A stretch of DNA of 64,000 nucleotides. Source: Rhizomys pruinosus. Lineage: Eukaryota; Chordata; Mammalia; Rodentia; Spalacidae. Position numbers and translations under genes: made by a program. The stretch spans positions 109,105 to 173,104 of the forward strand of contig VZQC01009572.1 of assembly GCA_009823505.1 (NCBI GenBank), given 5' to 3'. The notes beneath the pieces were generated by a model. That model was given only the letters and a program-made list of their open reading frames with translations, was not told the DNA's origin and searched no databases. This document shows, piece after piece, positions 34,170 through 45,540 of the stretch. The number at the start of each line of letters is the position of its first letter. Within the stretch, counting starts at the first letter, position 1.

Positions 34170-34650
34170 CCATTCCCACAGTGAACAGATACTGAGTGCT
34201 TTCCATGTGTTTAGCACAGGACATCCAGCATTGAGCAAGAGAGATGGAGTCTGTTCATCAAGGAACTTCCATAGCTGGAGGCAGATAACATAAATAGATA
34301 AATGAATAATAAATAAATTCAGTAAACATGATACTCTGAAGTAAGAATTGGGTAGAGTGAGTGGCTTAGTGGATCAGGACAGTCTCTTTGATGACTGACA
34401 TTTTAGGTAAGAGCTAACAGAAGATGCTGCTGCTGTGTAAAACCTAGGGGTAGAATGCGGTAAGTAAGGATGTAAAGGAATTCAGGATGGAAGAAAGACC
34501 ATGTGATCAGAGACAGAAAAAGGGCAGGGTTTCTACAGGTCTGTAAATGGGTCTGGGGAGGAGACAGAGCCAGGTAATGCAGTACAAGGGTGAGGTCGTT
34601 GCATTTTATTCTCCTTGTATTGGGCACCATCTAAAATTCATTAAGGGAAT
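34170..34650 (+). mobile_element. L2 LINE 3' end, relic
   Basis: Landmarks in sense order: 'gaacagatactgagtgctttccatgtg', 'agcacagg', 'tcatcaaggaacttccatagc', 'agataaatgaataataaataa', 'gaggacagtctctttgatgactgacatttt'-like segment, and 'gaccatgtgatc'. This resembles the mammalian L2 3' end, which predates rodents. No reading frame remains. Confidence 0.6.
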
Positions 34651-35159
34651 GAGCTAATCCAATAACACTTAGGATAGAACCCCACCCACACCCCATTCTG
34701 CATCCTCAACCACATCTATCTAATCACCAGACACAATTTTGTTTTGCATACAAACTAGAGTGAGCCTCTTCTTCCCGCAGATACACACTTTACTCTGAAG
34801 ATAGTTTCCTGCAGCCATCTAGCCCTGGAGTCATGGACACGCGGTAGACACTGAGGTAGGGACAAAGAAAGAGAGGCAAGAAAAGCCACCGACACCGAGC
34901 TGAGAGGCTTAGAAGGCAGCAGTTCTAGAAGAGGTCACATGTCCTGGGGACAAAAGCTGGAAGAGTGGGGCTACCCAAGGCTACCTGTACCCAGATAATT
35001 CCATCATGAGCCCTGAATGTGAGGCCATGCAACTCCAAACGTTGCTGTTTTCCCTACTAGGTTTCTGTCTCTCTTTTCTTTCTATGCCAGAAGTCCTCCG
35101 TTTGGGAATGGTAGTGCTTACTATATGCTATTGTATAGTGGAAGTATATAACTTGCTAT
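34651..35159. other. Non-repetitive DNA, no gene seen
   Basis: No repeat or exon recognised. Confidence 0.5.
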
Positions 35160-35700
35160 TTTATTTTACCGGGACTGACAGGATACTGCCTTCACTTTAA
35201 GAAAAGACTGGATATTTGGGCCTTTGAACAGGTCAACTGTTAAAGATCATGGGACATTTAGAGATTAAACTAAATGCATTTTGCATTTTGATACATATTT
35301 GGGACTTTAGGTGGCAGAGGTGGAATGTTGTGATTGAAAAGAGGTGTGTTTGAGTGTCCAGTTGACAAAGGGTAGACTTGTCATGATTAATCGTTGTCAA
35401 CTTGATAGTATTTAGAGTCACAGAGGAATCAAACCTCTGGGCCTCTCTCTGAGGGTATTTTGGGAAAGGTTTATTTCCAGAAGACAACTCTACAAGTGGG
35501 TAGCACCATTCCGTGGGATGGATAGTTTTGAAAGCTAGTTAAGTACCAGCATTCATCTCTCTCTTTGCTTTTTGACTCAGCTCAGACCACGAGCTGAAAT
35601 AAGCCTTCCCTCCTCAAGTTACGTCTTTGGCCTTTTGCCTAAGAGTGAGAGAAAAGTTGCTTTGCCAGGTATTTTTCAACAACAACAACACAACAACAAC
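35160..35700 (+). mobile_element. ERVL-MaLR internal 3' part plus 3' LTR
   Basis: 35160-35378 resembles the end of a MaLR internal region ('gagattaaactaaatgcatttt', 'gggactttaggtggcagaggtggaatg'). It leads into an LTR starting 'tgtcatgattaatcgttgtc' (35379) with 'gtagcaccattccgtggg', 'agcattcatctctctc' and the poly(A)-signal region 'gctgaaataagccttcc' (about 35594). A (CAA)n tract at 35680-35708 follows. Internal sequence joined to an LTR is unusual here; the other LTRs are solo. No ORF is left. Confidence 0.6.
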
Positions 35701-35819
35701 AGCAACAGGCAAGTAGGTGTGACTGGAAATTTGGGGGAGCCCTACACGAGGTTCTATTTTATTGAGGAAATTGGGATCCCATCTTGGGATGCTTAGGCAT
35801 GTTAATAAAATAATTTAAG

Positions 35820-36055
35820 GGCTGGAGAGATGGCCTAGCAGTTAAGAGCACCGACCGCTCTTACAGAGGACCAGGATTCGATCCCCAGCACCCACATGGC
35901 AGCCGAGAGCTGTCTGAAACTCCAATTCCAGGAGAACTCCAGTTCCAGGGGAATCCGAGACCCTCTTCTGACCTCCGCGGCATTGCACGACACGGGTTCA
36001 CAGACCTGCATGCAGACAGTACATTCATACACATACAGAAATAAATAAAAAAATT
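35820..36055 (+). repeat. B2-type SINE with internal 16-bp duplication
   Basis: Sense copy 'ggctggagagatggcctagc', B box 'gattcgatccccagcac', then two tandem copies of a 'aactccagttccaggggaa'-type block (35917-35952). Perfect target duplication aaataatttaag just before (35808-35819) and after (36056-36067). The good duplication and low divergence suggest a young copy. Confidence 0.95.
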
Positions 36056-36067
36056 AAATAATTTAAG

Positions 36068-36937
36068 AATGGACTCAGAAGGTTTGAGAACTGCTTTGTT
36101 AGAGTTTAAAGAAGAACCCCAAGACAGACAAGCTGTACATCTTGGCCTGCCTGCTTGGAGGAGCAAAATGGAGAGGAAAGAAAACCACGCTGTGTATAAG
36201 CAGCCACGTGATGGAAGGGGGTCACTTGAGAGAGGAAAAAAAAGAGTAAAAATGGTCCAGAATCCATGGAAACACATGCCTAGGCTTTGGGCAGTATGTG
36301 AAAGAAAGAGATAAAATACTGGGAAAGGAAAAGTTACACATTTCTGAGTGATGCAGAGAAGCAGTCAGGCTTAGCCCAGATGCATAGCTGCAGGCCTGTC
36401 GTCCATTGCGCTGAGGGTGGGCTTTCTAGAAGGGAAGGGTATTGTATCTCATTAAAAGGATAATTCCTTCTCCCATCTCTTTAGGGTTGCTTAAAGTGGA
36501 TCAGCCTTCCTGAGGGGTCTCCATCAGGTGATTGCCAACCCAACTGGATTCACTCTTATATTTTGGATAGTTTGGAATATTAAGTCTCTACCAAAGCCAG
36601 AGATCTATTCCTTCCTTTTAACCAGGAGGAAATAGCTTTCCCTTAATGGATCTCAATAAAGCCCTGATCAAAGCTGCCGTTACAGTCTCACCTCTGAAGA
36701 GGTAATGTTAGCATCATTTAGATCTGGTTTCAAAGATATTTACAAGGGATTGGTGTGTAGACTGGAGTTTCACTTATACGCTCAAGTATAGCTTCCAGGG
36801 AAGAGTACTCATTTAAGAGATGGAAATAAGAGCTCCCTTCTGGTGCTCTGGGCAGGAGAAGCAAGGACAATTCCTGGAACCTCTGCATTCAAAGACTCTA
36901 AACTTCCTAGATAATTCCTACCCCCTGTCCCTATCAT
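36068..36937 (+). mobile_element. Possible ERV leader/internal sequence (copy B)
   Basis: Begins 'gaatggactcagaagg' and near its end has 'agagctcccttctggtgctc' and 'caaggacaattcctgg'. Both motifs occur in the same order at 25376-25545 (copy A), there only ~110 bp apart instead of ~760 bp. The sequence just before the B2 copy ('gaggaaattgggatccc', 35764-35780) also matches copy A. No coding domain is visible. It could be an unclassified medium-reiteration repeat. Confidence 0.4.
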
Positions 36938-36954
36938 GGGCATTATTATTTTCT

Positions 36955-37204
36955 TTTTTTTTTTTTTATTAATTTTATTTATTTATGTATGTATGAATGT
37001 ACTGTCTGCATGCAGGTTTGTGCACCCGTGTCGTGCAATGCTGCGGAGGTCAGAAGAGGGCGTCGGATTCCCCTGGAACTGGAGTTCTCCTGGAATTGGA
37101 GTTTCGGACGGTTCTCAGCCGCCATGTGGGTGCTGGGGATCGAACCCGGGTCCTCTGCAAGAGTGGTCGGTGCTCTTAACCACTAGGCCATCTCTCCAGC
37201 CCCA
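36955..37204 (-). repeat. B2-type SINE with internal 16-bp duplication
   Basis: Antisense: T tail and '(attt)n', 'gtactgtctgcatgcagg', 'gaggtcagaagaggg', duplicated 'ctggaactggagtt' block, 'ggatcgaacccgggtcc' (B box complement) and 'ccatctctccagcccc'. Exact 16-bp target duplication gggcattattattttc at 36938-36953 and 37205-37220. Confidence 0.96.
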
Positions 37205-37330
37205 GGGCATTATTATTTTCTAATTTTATGCATGAGGAAGCCAACCTATGGAAAGGTGAACATGTCTTTACACAAGATCATATAGTCAGCAAAGGTAAAC
37301 TTTACGAGGTTTAACTTCAGAGTCTCTATT

Positions 37331-37572
37331 ATATTTTATTTTAGTTTAGTTTTATTATATTTTTATGTGTATGAATGTACTGTCTACATGTAGATTGGTG
37401 TACCTGTGTCGTGCAATGCTGTGGAGGTCAGAAGAGGATCTCGGATTCCCCTGGAACTGGAGTTAAAGATGGTTCTTAGCTGCCATGTGGGTGCTGGGAA
37501 TCAAACCCGGGTCCTCTACAAGAGCAGTTGGTGCTCTTAACCACTGAGCCATCTCTCCAGCCCCGCCGCCCG
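37331..37572 (-). repeat. B2/B3-type SINE without internal duplication
   Basis: Antisense copy with 'gtactgtctacatgtag', 'gaggtcagaagagg', a single 'ctggaactggagttaaag', 'caaacccgggtcc' and 'ccatctctccagcccc' followed by 'gccgcccg'. Target duplication cagagtctctatt at 37318-37330 and 37573-37585. Confidence 0.95.
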
Positions 37573-37585
37573 CAGAGTCTCTATT

Positions 37586-39051
37586 TTATAAAAGGGTCCT
37601 CCTTCATGACATCAAATTGATCATGATTTAAAGATTTAAATCGGACCTGGATTGGAGGCCTGTCTAGTCTCTTCAGTTGTTAGTTTGAGGTTATGAATAG
37701 CATTGACCTCAAAGTATTGGGTGGGATTCAGTGAAATATTGTAAATAGCATATGTCAGAGAATACCTCTCACATAGAGCAAGTAAATACCCTACAAACCA
37801 TCACATGTGATCTGGGCTGCAATGCCCTGATGAGGGGACATGGAAGATAATTGTACCTGCCTCTGAGGATGGGTAGAGACTGAAAGAGGGTGTGTATTGA
37901 GAATACTCAAGCTTGGGGGCTTCCCAGGTAGTGGCTATTCTAAATCATCCAAGAATAAGTGACATCTTGAGTTTGATGCCTCCATTGTATATCAGAGTAG
38001 CCCGAGGGGAATCCGGTTCCTATCTCCTCTATAATTTTCACCTCTCCAACAGGACTGAGCACTATTATGGGTGGCATGAGTGGCTATGAAAGGCAGTTGT
38101 GCTAATGTTCACGGACTGGTGCATATTTAATTCAGTCATATGCTGTTTCAGAAAGAGCCATTTGTACTATTATGGGAAAATTCCATGTAAAACATTTAGA
38201 GTGAATTCTGTTGTCTATTATTCAGTTTAAGTCAACTTTTGACAACAATATGTTTGAGAGAATTGCAGATGTCGTCGGATCACATCCTATTTCTGTCTAA
38301 TCCATGTGTGATATTTATCGAACAGAGCATCTGCAGGGAAGGGGAAGGCAAAGTTTTCATAGTTAAAAAACCCCAATCCCTGGCCGAGTTCATGGAATAT
38401 CCGTCCCTGCCCATGTGGCAGGGAAGTTAATGAAAGGTCAAGTTGTATCCCATGGGAAAGAAGCTCCCTCAGGGTGTCTAATCATAATAGCCAGGGCCTC
38501 TTTGGGTGCAAGGGTCTCATGGACTAATGCATGCTGCCAACCAGGCTGGTTCTCAAGTATCAAGCCCTCCCTCCAAGTCAAACTCTTGTTAATGAACAAT
38601 GAAGATGAAGCTGGTTTCATTCTTCAAACCAGGCGATGAAACAAGCCCTCCATGCTGGACATTTAAGCCATTTCGACCTACACTCTCATACTCAGCTCTG
38701 TCTCCTAGTTTGACTACAATCATTTCTTTAAACTATTCTCTGAAAACAGAAAGAATTTGCGTTGCCTTCTATTTTTGTGGTGTGTGGGTGGACCTGAGGG
38801 TCTGGGCCTGCTAAGCAGTGTTACTCCTCCTGAGCTACATCTCTAGGCCAGAAAATTATCCTTGAAATTTTGCAAGGATTAAGCTTCTGGGGAGGCAGTG
38901 TCAGGGAGGGAATAGGATGGTTGGAGTGTGATGGACACTGCTCTCTCAGCCAGAGGTGCCAGTCCCTACCACTGGTCATGTGACATCAGTCAAGGGTGGA
39001 GTTTCCCAGTGAGGTAAGATAAAATGACGAACTTGAACAAAATTTCCACCC
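37586..39051. other. Mostly non-repetitive DNA; weak MIR and ID/B4 traces
   Basis: 37690-37800 ('tgaggttatgaatag', 'aaatattgtaaatagcatatg', 'cacatagagcaagtaaat') may be a decayed MIR 3' half. 38770-38850 ('ctaagcagtgttactcctcctgagctacatctc') may be the antisense head of an ID/B4 SINE. No exon seen. Confidence 0.45.
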
Positions 39052-40519
39052 CTCCTTGACTCTAGATCCACATGGACTCTGTCCTCCGTTCTGAGCATTA
39101 CTGCTGCACTGTCTCCTTGACTCTAGGTCCACATGGATTCTGTCCTCCATTCTCAGCGTTACTGCTGCACCTTCTCCTTGACTCTAGGTCCACATGGACT
39201 CTGTCCCTCCACCCTCAGCATTACTGCTGCCCCTTCTCCTTGACTCTAGGTACACATGGACTCTGTCCTCCATTCTCAGCGTTACTGCTGCACCTTCTCC
39301 TTGACTCTAGGTACACATGGACTCTGTCCTCCGCTCTCAGCATTACTGCTGCACCTTCTCCTTGACTCTAGGTCCACATGGACTCTGTCCTCTGTTCTCA
39401 GCATTACTGCTGCACCTTCTCCTTGACTCTAGGTCCACATGGACTCTGTCCTCTGTTCTCAGCGTTACTGCTGCACCTTCTCCTTGACTCTAGGTCCACA
39501 TGGACTCTGTCCTCTGTTCTCAGCATTACTGCTGCACCTTCTCCTTGACTCTAGGTCCACATGGACTCTGTCCTCTGTTCTCAGCGTTACTGCTGCACCT
39601 TCTCCTTGACTCTAGGTCCACATGGACTCTGTCCTCTGCTCTCAGCATTACTGCTGCACCTTCTCCTTGACTCTAGGTCCACATGGACTCTGTCCTCTGT
39701 TCTCAGCGTTACTGCTGCACCTTCTCCTTGACTCTAGGTCCACATGGACTCTGTCCTCTGCTCTCAGCATTACTGCTGCACCTTCTCCTTGACTCTAGGT
39801 CCACATGGACTCTGTCCTCTGTTCTCAGCGTTACTGCTGCACCTTCTCCTTGACTCTAGGTCCACATGGACTCTGTCCTCTGCTCTCAGCATTACTGCTG
39901 CACCTTCTCCTTGACTCTAGGTCCACATGGACTCTGTCCTCTGTTCTCAGCGTTACTGCTGCACCTTCTCCTTGACTCTAGGTCCACATGGACTCTGTCC
40001 TCTGCTCTCAGCATTACTGCTGCACCTTCTCCTTGACTCTAGGTCCACATGGACTCTGTCCTCTGTTCTCAGCGTTACTGCTGCACCTTCTCCTTGACTC
40101 TAGGTCCACATGGACTCTGTCCTCTGCTCTCAGCATTACTGCTGCACCTTCTCCTTGACTCTAGGTCCACATGGACTCTGTCCTCTGTTCTCAGCGTTAC
40201 TGCTGCACCTTCTCCTTGACTCTAGGTCCACATGGACTCTGTCCTCTGCTCTCAGCATTACTGCTGCACCTTCTCCTTGACTCTAGGTCCACATGGACTC
40301 TGTCCTCTGTTCTCAGCGTTACTGCTGCACCTTCTCCTTGACTCTAGGTCCACATGGACTCTGTCCTCTGCTCTCAGCGTTACTGCTGCACCTTCTCCTT
40401 GACTCTAGGTCCACATGGACTCTGTCCTCTGCTCTCAGCGTTACTGCTGCACCTTCTCCTTGACTCTAGGTCCACATGGACTCTGTCCCTCTGCTCCCAC
40501 GTTACTTTTGCACCTTCTT
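39052..40519 (+). repeat. 61-bp minisatellite, about 24 units
   Basis: Head-to-tail units of 61 bp beginning 'ctccttgactctaggtcc' and containing 'ggactctgtcctc' and 'ttactgctgcacc'. The first five units are the most diverged (for example ggtacac variants and one 62-bp unit). From about 39600 to 40320, units alternate strictly between 'gctctcagca' and 'gttctcagcg', making a 122-bp higher-order unit. The last unit decays at 40495-40519. Open frames across it are repeat artefacts. Confidence 0.98.
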
Positions 40520-42317
40520 TCTGGCTTTGCTTGTTATTTGGCCTGAAAAGCTCCCTGTTGCCTTTTCAGTGCCTACCTTTAATAGTGGTTCTTATTCGAG
40601 TCCCCTAGACAGACCTGAAAATAGATGTAAGGGCTAGGGTATGTACAGGTGAATTTGCAAGGAGTCAGAGGAAGTGTTTGTGAGGTTTTGTTTATTCATT
40701 AAATGAATATCAAACAGCTGTTTCCTGCAAAATATTGAGCTAAACAAAGGAAAGAAGGGAGACGGTGATCAGGGCAGGCAGAGCCAAGAGCCTCCATTCA
40801 AACAGGAAGAGGTGAGGAGAGAGGACGTGGGGTGTCACAATGCAGGACAGAGGCAAGGTATGGTAGGAGCTGGAGAGGGGTGTCACCCAGACTGCATCCA
40901 ATTTTCAAAGGGTTCATACTTCAAAGGATAAGAATCTCAGGGAAAGGAAAGAAAATATGACCTAATAGGTGTGTAAAATGGAAAAACAATACGCAAAGCA
41001 GAGCTTGGTATAGATATGACAAATGATCAGTTTTGCCATCACTATCAAGAAAGCTAATGTGCATTGAGCTCAGTATGTACCACATCTTTGTAAGCCTATA
41101 AGATCAATAATTTCCCTTAATCTTCTCCAGATCTGCTCAAGGAGTTGGTATGATCCTATTTTATACACAAGAACAGCACAGCTCATAGGCATTGAGGTTT
41201 GCAAAGCACACATTCTCAGGACTTCTGCACAACAGTGTGGGTTTTCCCAGAGCCCCAGTCTACCAAATGGGTTGGCAAGTTATGTTCCCTTGAATTGCCA
41301 AGCTTTAGATTAAAGTGCCCAAGTTGGCCCCATCTCCTTGTCTCCATGCTGGAGGACAGTTCTTCTAGTCAGGCTATGAAAGGCCTTGAATTACCAGCTC
41401 AAACTGAGGTGGTTTAATATACCTGTTCTGTAGCCAAAAAACATTCACTGGGTTCAAAGAAGAAAAGCTCTCAGGGGCTTATTAACAATTTAGTATTTCC
41501 AAAGCACGTGGGATTGTTAATTCCATTTGCTGCAGAAATCCTGTCATGATGATTAAGACTTAGTCACTATAGGAACGTGGAAAAGTAAAACCCATCTCGT
41601 GGCTGCACAACTTCCACTGTCTTCAAGCTGCTCTGAGATGCTAGCTGAATGCTGTTCTCATTCTTACAGCAGGCCTTGAAATTCCACTTCTGAATTATCC
41701 AAAAGATGCTTAGCTCTCTAAATAGTTCCTGCTGATAGTGTCATGCTCCAGCAACACCTGGCCCTGTGGATGTCCTTGCCCCCAAAGAGTGAAGGTTTTC
41801 AGTTAACTCGCCTTTACTGAGGGCAAGGTCGACATTTTCTGGGTGGCTGTGCTCAATAGACTGTGACATAGTAAAATCAAGAGTTCCTTTCCAAGAACAA
41901 GGAGCAGGACTTTATTTTGATTAGCTCCTGTAATCCAAGATTCTAGTAGAGGTGGTTCAGGCTTTGATACATCCAGGAACACTCAGTGTCAGTAGGGGTT
42001 TATGTCTCCATTTCTTTCAACAGATCTCTACTCAAGGAAAGAAGGAATATCCACTGCTTGAGTCCTACACCACGCTAGCTTCTAGAGAGAAGGCAGTTCT
42101 TCTCATCCATGGTATAGGTCTGGCACTTAGTCCCTCTGTGCTAGTCCCTCCATAGGAATAGCCCCAGACAATGGTTATGCATTTAAAAAGATTTACTCAG
42201 CTCCCCTCCACTTCATAGCACTGCAAGTATGGAAATGATGAACAAGTGAGGCTCTGGTTTGCATCACATCAATATTACACTGTAGAGAGGAGACAAATAG
42301 TAAATGAGTCCAAAAAT
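40520..42317. other. Mostly non-repetitive DNA; one MIR relic
   Basis: 41040-41215 has an antisense MIR pattern ('gagctcagtatgtaccac', 'aatcttctcc', 'tcctattttatacacaagaa'). Elsewhere no repeat or exon was recognised. Confidence 0.5.
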
Positions 42318-42485
42318 GGATTAGCAGGTAAAGGCACTTGCCACCTAAGCTTCAAAATCTGATCCCATAGGCCACAATGGAAGGAGAGAAAAGACTCATA
42401 AAAGTTGTCCACTGGCCTCCCCCATGTGCACAGGGGCATGCACGTGCCCCTCCCTTCTTAATAAATGAAATTGAATAAAAGTTAA
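42318..42485 (+). repeat. B3-type SINE, decayed
   Basis: 'ttagcaggtaaaggcacttgccacc', 'aatctgatccca', 'atggaaggagagaaaagac', 'ttgtccactggcctcc' and 'taataaatgaaattg' follow the B3 sense order. It is old and lacks clear flanking repeats. Confidence 0.75.
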
Positions 42486-42795
42486 AATGGTGCCCAAAGT
42501 GATAATGTAATTATGCATTTTATAAGTGCCTGAAGGAAAATGATCAGTATTCCAGGGTTCCAGCCCACTAATAGCATAAGCTTCAGTTTGCTCAACTGGA
42601 AAATGGAAAATTCTTCTTTCCCAATGCCAGAGCCAATCAATGATATAATGCAATGAAGACAGCAGACAGATTCATTTACACACACACACCATACAAAGCA
42701 ATGTACACCTTCAACAGAGCATGAAAGTTAGACTAATGGGTGTTCCCATCTTAGACGGCTGGCAGGCTACCTGTCACCTACAATGCTTCCCTTTC

Positions 42796-43039
42796 TTTTT
42801 TTTTTTTTAAATTTTTATTTATTTATTTATTTTTATGTGTATGGTCTGCATGCAGGTCTGCGCACCCGTGTTGTGCGATGCCGCGGAGGTCAGAAGACGG
42901 TCTCGCATTCCCCTGGAACTGGAGTTCTCCTGGAACCGGAGTCACAGTTCTCAGCCGCCATGTGGGTGCTGGGGATCGAACCCGGGTCCTCTGCAAGAGC
43001 GGTCGTCGCTCTTAACCGCTAGGCCATCCCTCCAGCCCC
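42796..43039 (-). repeat. B2-type SINE with internal 16-bp duplication
   Basis: Antisense, with 'ggtctgcatgcaggtctg', 'tgccgcggaggtcagaag', duplicated 'ctggaac(t/c)ggag' block, 'gggatcgaacccgggtcc' and 'ccatccctccagcccc'. Exact 16-bp target duplication acaatgcttccctttc at 42780-42795 and 43040-43055. CpGs are still largely intact, which argues for a recent insertion. Confidence 0.96.
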
Positions 43040-43230
43040 ACAATGCTTCCCTTTCATATGGCCCAACTGACTCAGAAGTTTCTTCCGGATAACCTTCTGT
43101 GTCAATGCTCAGTAAATAATACTATCGTCTACTTTTTATGAAGTTCTCTTATTTGAGGTTTAAGAGTGCTTTTTGGCATGGAAGCAGGGAAAGTTTGGAG
43201 ACGGTGTTGGTTAACTACTAGGTTAACTAA

Positions 43231-43697
43231 TTTTTTTATGTGCCTGAGTGATTTGCTTCCATGTATTTTTTTAATTTTTTTAAATTTATTTTCGTATGTG
43301 TATGAATGTACTGTCTGCATGTAGGTTTGTACACCCGTGTCGTGCAATGCCGAGGAAGTCAGAAGAGGGTCTCAGATTCCCCTGGAACTGGAGTTCTCCT
43401 GGAACTGGAGTTACAGACAGTTCTTAGCTGCCATGTGGGTGCTGGGGGATCAAACCGGGGTCCTCTGCAAGACCAGTCGGTGCTCTTAACCACTAGGCTA
43501 TCTCTCCAGCCCCTTGCTTCCATGTATTTAACTGCGTCCTTGTGCTGCAATGCCCACAGAGGCCATAAGAGGATGTCAGATCCCCTGGAACTGGAAATAC
43601 GAACCCCTCTTAGGCACCACGTGAGTGCTGGGAACCGGACCTGGTTCCTCTGCAAGAGCAGCTGGTGCTCTTAATCACGAGCCATCTCTCCAGCCCC
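43231..43697 (-). repeat. B3-type SINE interrupted by a younger B2
   Basis: The left part (43231-43268: 'ttttatgtgcctgagtg', 'gcttccatgtattt') and the right part (43514-43697: 'gtgctgcaatgcccacagagg', 'gatcccctggaactgg', 'gtgctcttaatcacgagccatctctccagcccc') together form one antisense B3 copy. The word ttgcttccatgtattt is duplicated around the inserted B2. Confidence 0.85.
43269..43513 (-). repeat. B2-type SINE (inserted in older B3), internal duplication present
   Basis: Antisense copy with the doubled 'ctggaactggagtt' block, 'gtcgtgcaatgcc', 'atcaaaccggggtcc' and 'ctatctctccagcccc'. Exact 16-bp target duplication ttgcttccatgtattt at 43253-43268 and 43514-43529, both within the older element. 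Confidence 0.95.
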
Positions 43698-45299
43698 AGT
43701 ACTAAGTTATTTAAACTGATTATTCTATTTTGAAACTAATTTGACTATTGGGAATTTTCATGGTGGAATCTACCCTCATGAGCAGTTCCATGGGAGAAAA
43801 CTGACCTGCTCGTTTGCACACCTGGGGTGGCCAGAAGGGAATGGGAGGGCACAGCAAAAGGCACCCCTATGACTCAGTTGTAAAGTGGCCTGTGTAGCAG
43901 AAGGCTTCCCAGAAACAGGAGAGCTCCATCCAGTTCCAGCAGATTCTCTTTTACATGGTGACTTAAATACCTTATTAAATGGAAGCCAGATGCTTATAGT
44001 TAACATTTTTAATGGGTTCACATTCCCAGGTAGCTCATAAAATCCCATTAATAAATCAAAGGTTCCCTTCTTTGCAGAATTTCAAAGGATGCACATGTCA
44101 CTGAGGTATTAATGAATTAGAGGTCCTAAAAGCCGCACTCATAATTTTCTCTAAGTTCTACACTTCCTCCCCTCCATGTACACGCACACTCCTGTCCTCC
44201 AAATAAAATAGATTGGGAAAGGAAGTCAGAGATAAATGTCCCAGTGTCACAGGCAAGCGATCTTTCTTCCACAAGACAAAGTGAGTTACTAAGAGTAAAA
44301 TTTTTATGTGATTTAAAAGATACCATTTCAATTCTATTGGGATTTTTGAAATAAAAGCCAGTAAGTTAAGTGTGAGTAAGATGTAAACCTTCCTGCGATC
44401 TTTGATTAGTAATGAACAGAAAGTATTCATCTTAGCAACCAAGAAGAGAAAAATGCATAGTGTTTTTCATTAAATCAACAAAATGATGAAATGAGTTAGT
44501 CAGTGGAAACCATTTTAATTTTCTGAATGTGAAATGCACAGCTTATAACAAATAAATTCAAAGCACCTTTCTAAGCAAATGTTGACCATAAAAATGTGGG
44601 TTATAAAGATGTTTGGTATTTTCTTCTTTATAGATAGTCAGTATTTTAAGTGCAATGACATTAATTGTATAGAATGTAATGTCCCTACTCTCTGGGCTTA
44701 AAGAAGTTGGCATCCAGTGCACCATCCCTAATGGATCTTCACCACTATTACAAAATGATTGATTGTTGTGGTAGTCATTTTAGCAGCTTTCAGAGCTGTT
44801 ATATTTTTAATTAAATTGGCTGTGAATTTTGTAAGTGGCAAAGGTTGATAAACTAGCGCTCAGTGCAATATTACTATTCTTCTTAGCTTGGCTGTCATAG
44901 TTGGTACATTTATGTGCATAATCTTCTTAACATTCATAAGTCTCTTTGGTCTCGGGCATTGATCTGCAAGATTACTTGCTGTTTGGAAATGTTGAAAACA
45001 TAAAATTTCACTCAGCAAAGCACCACGTGGTTCTGAAGCACATTGTCTGGTGAGCTGAGAGGAGATTCCCCCACAGAGCTCCTTGTGAATTGGAATCCCA
45101 TGCTCCCTTCTTCACCTCAGTGAAGGAAAGTAGACATGGGTACTGGGTCCGTGTGTCCATTCTTCTCCTGAGGGGTTTTGAAATACTCCTCTGAACTAGC
45201 CCAGAGCTCGGAGCAAGGCATACAGGAATAAGTACTGTAAAAGGCCCACACTGCTCCAGCCAAACAAAAAGGGACCAACTACTGGAGAAGTAATCTTCA
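43698..45299. other. Repeat-free DNA; candidate conserved block 44.43-45.01 kb
   Basis: 1.6 kb without a recognised repeat. 44430-45010 is AT-rich with 'gacattaattgtatag', 'tttttaattaaattgg', 'tgattgattg' and 'tttatgtgcataatc' (octamer-like). It may be an enhancer-type element. No exon is seen. Confidence 0.4.
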
Positions 45300-45540
45300 G
45301 AAGAGAACAGCCTAGAATGAAGGAATCCCTGAACTCCAGTGGTCAGGAAAATGTCCCCTAAGAAGTGGCACTAGAGCTAGAGGTGAAATTGGGATTGCAA
45401 CCAAGTACAGGAGTTGGGGAAATGGGTACTGGGCAAGGAAACTGCATTTACGTGAGCTCTGGGGTTACGGGGAGTCAGTTTGGAGACCTGAAGGAAACCC
45501 TGGGGAGGTGACTGAGCAGAAGTTGGGACAGCTGTTGGAA
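45300..45540 (+). mobile_element. Possible L2 LINE relic
   Basis: 'ggtcaggaaaatgtcccctaagaagtggcac', 'gagctagaggtgaaa', 'gggcaaggaaactgc' and 'tggggaggtgactgagc' loosely follow the L2 3' pattern '...gtcagggaaggcctccctgaggaggtgac...'. It is strongly decayed. Confidence 0.4.
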
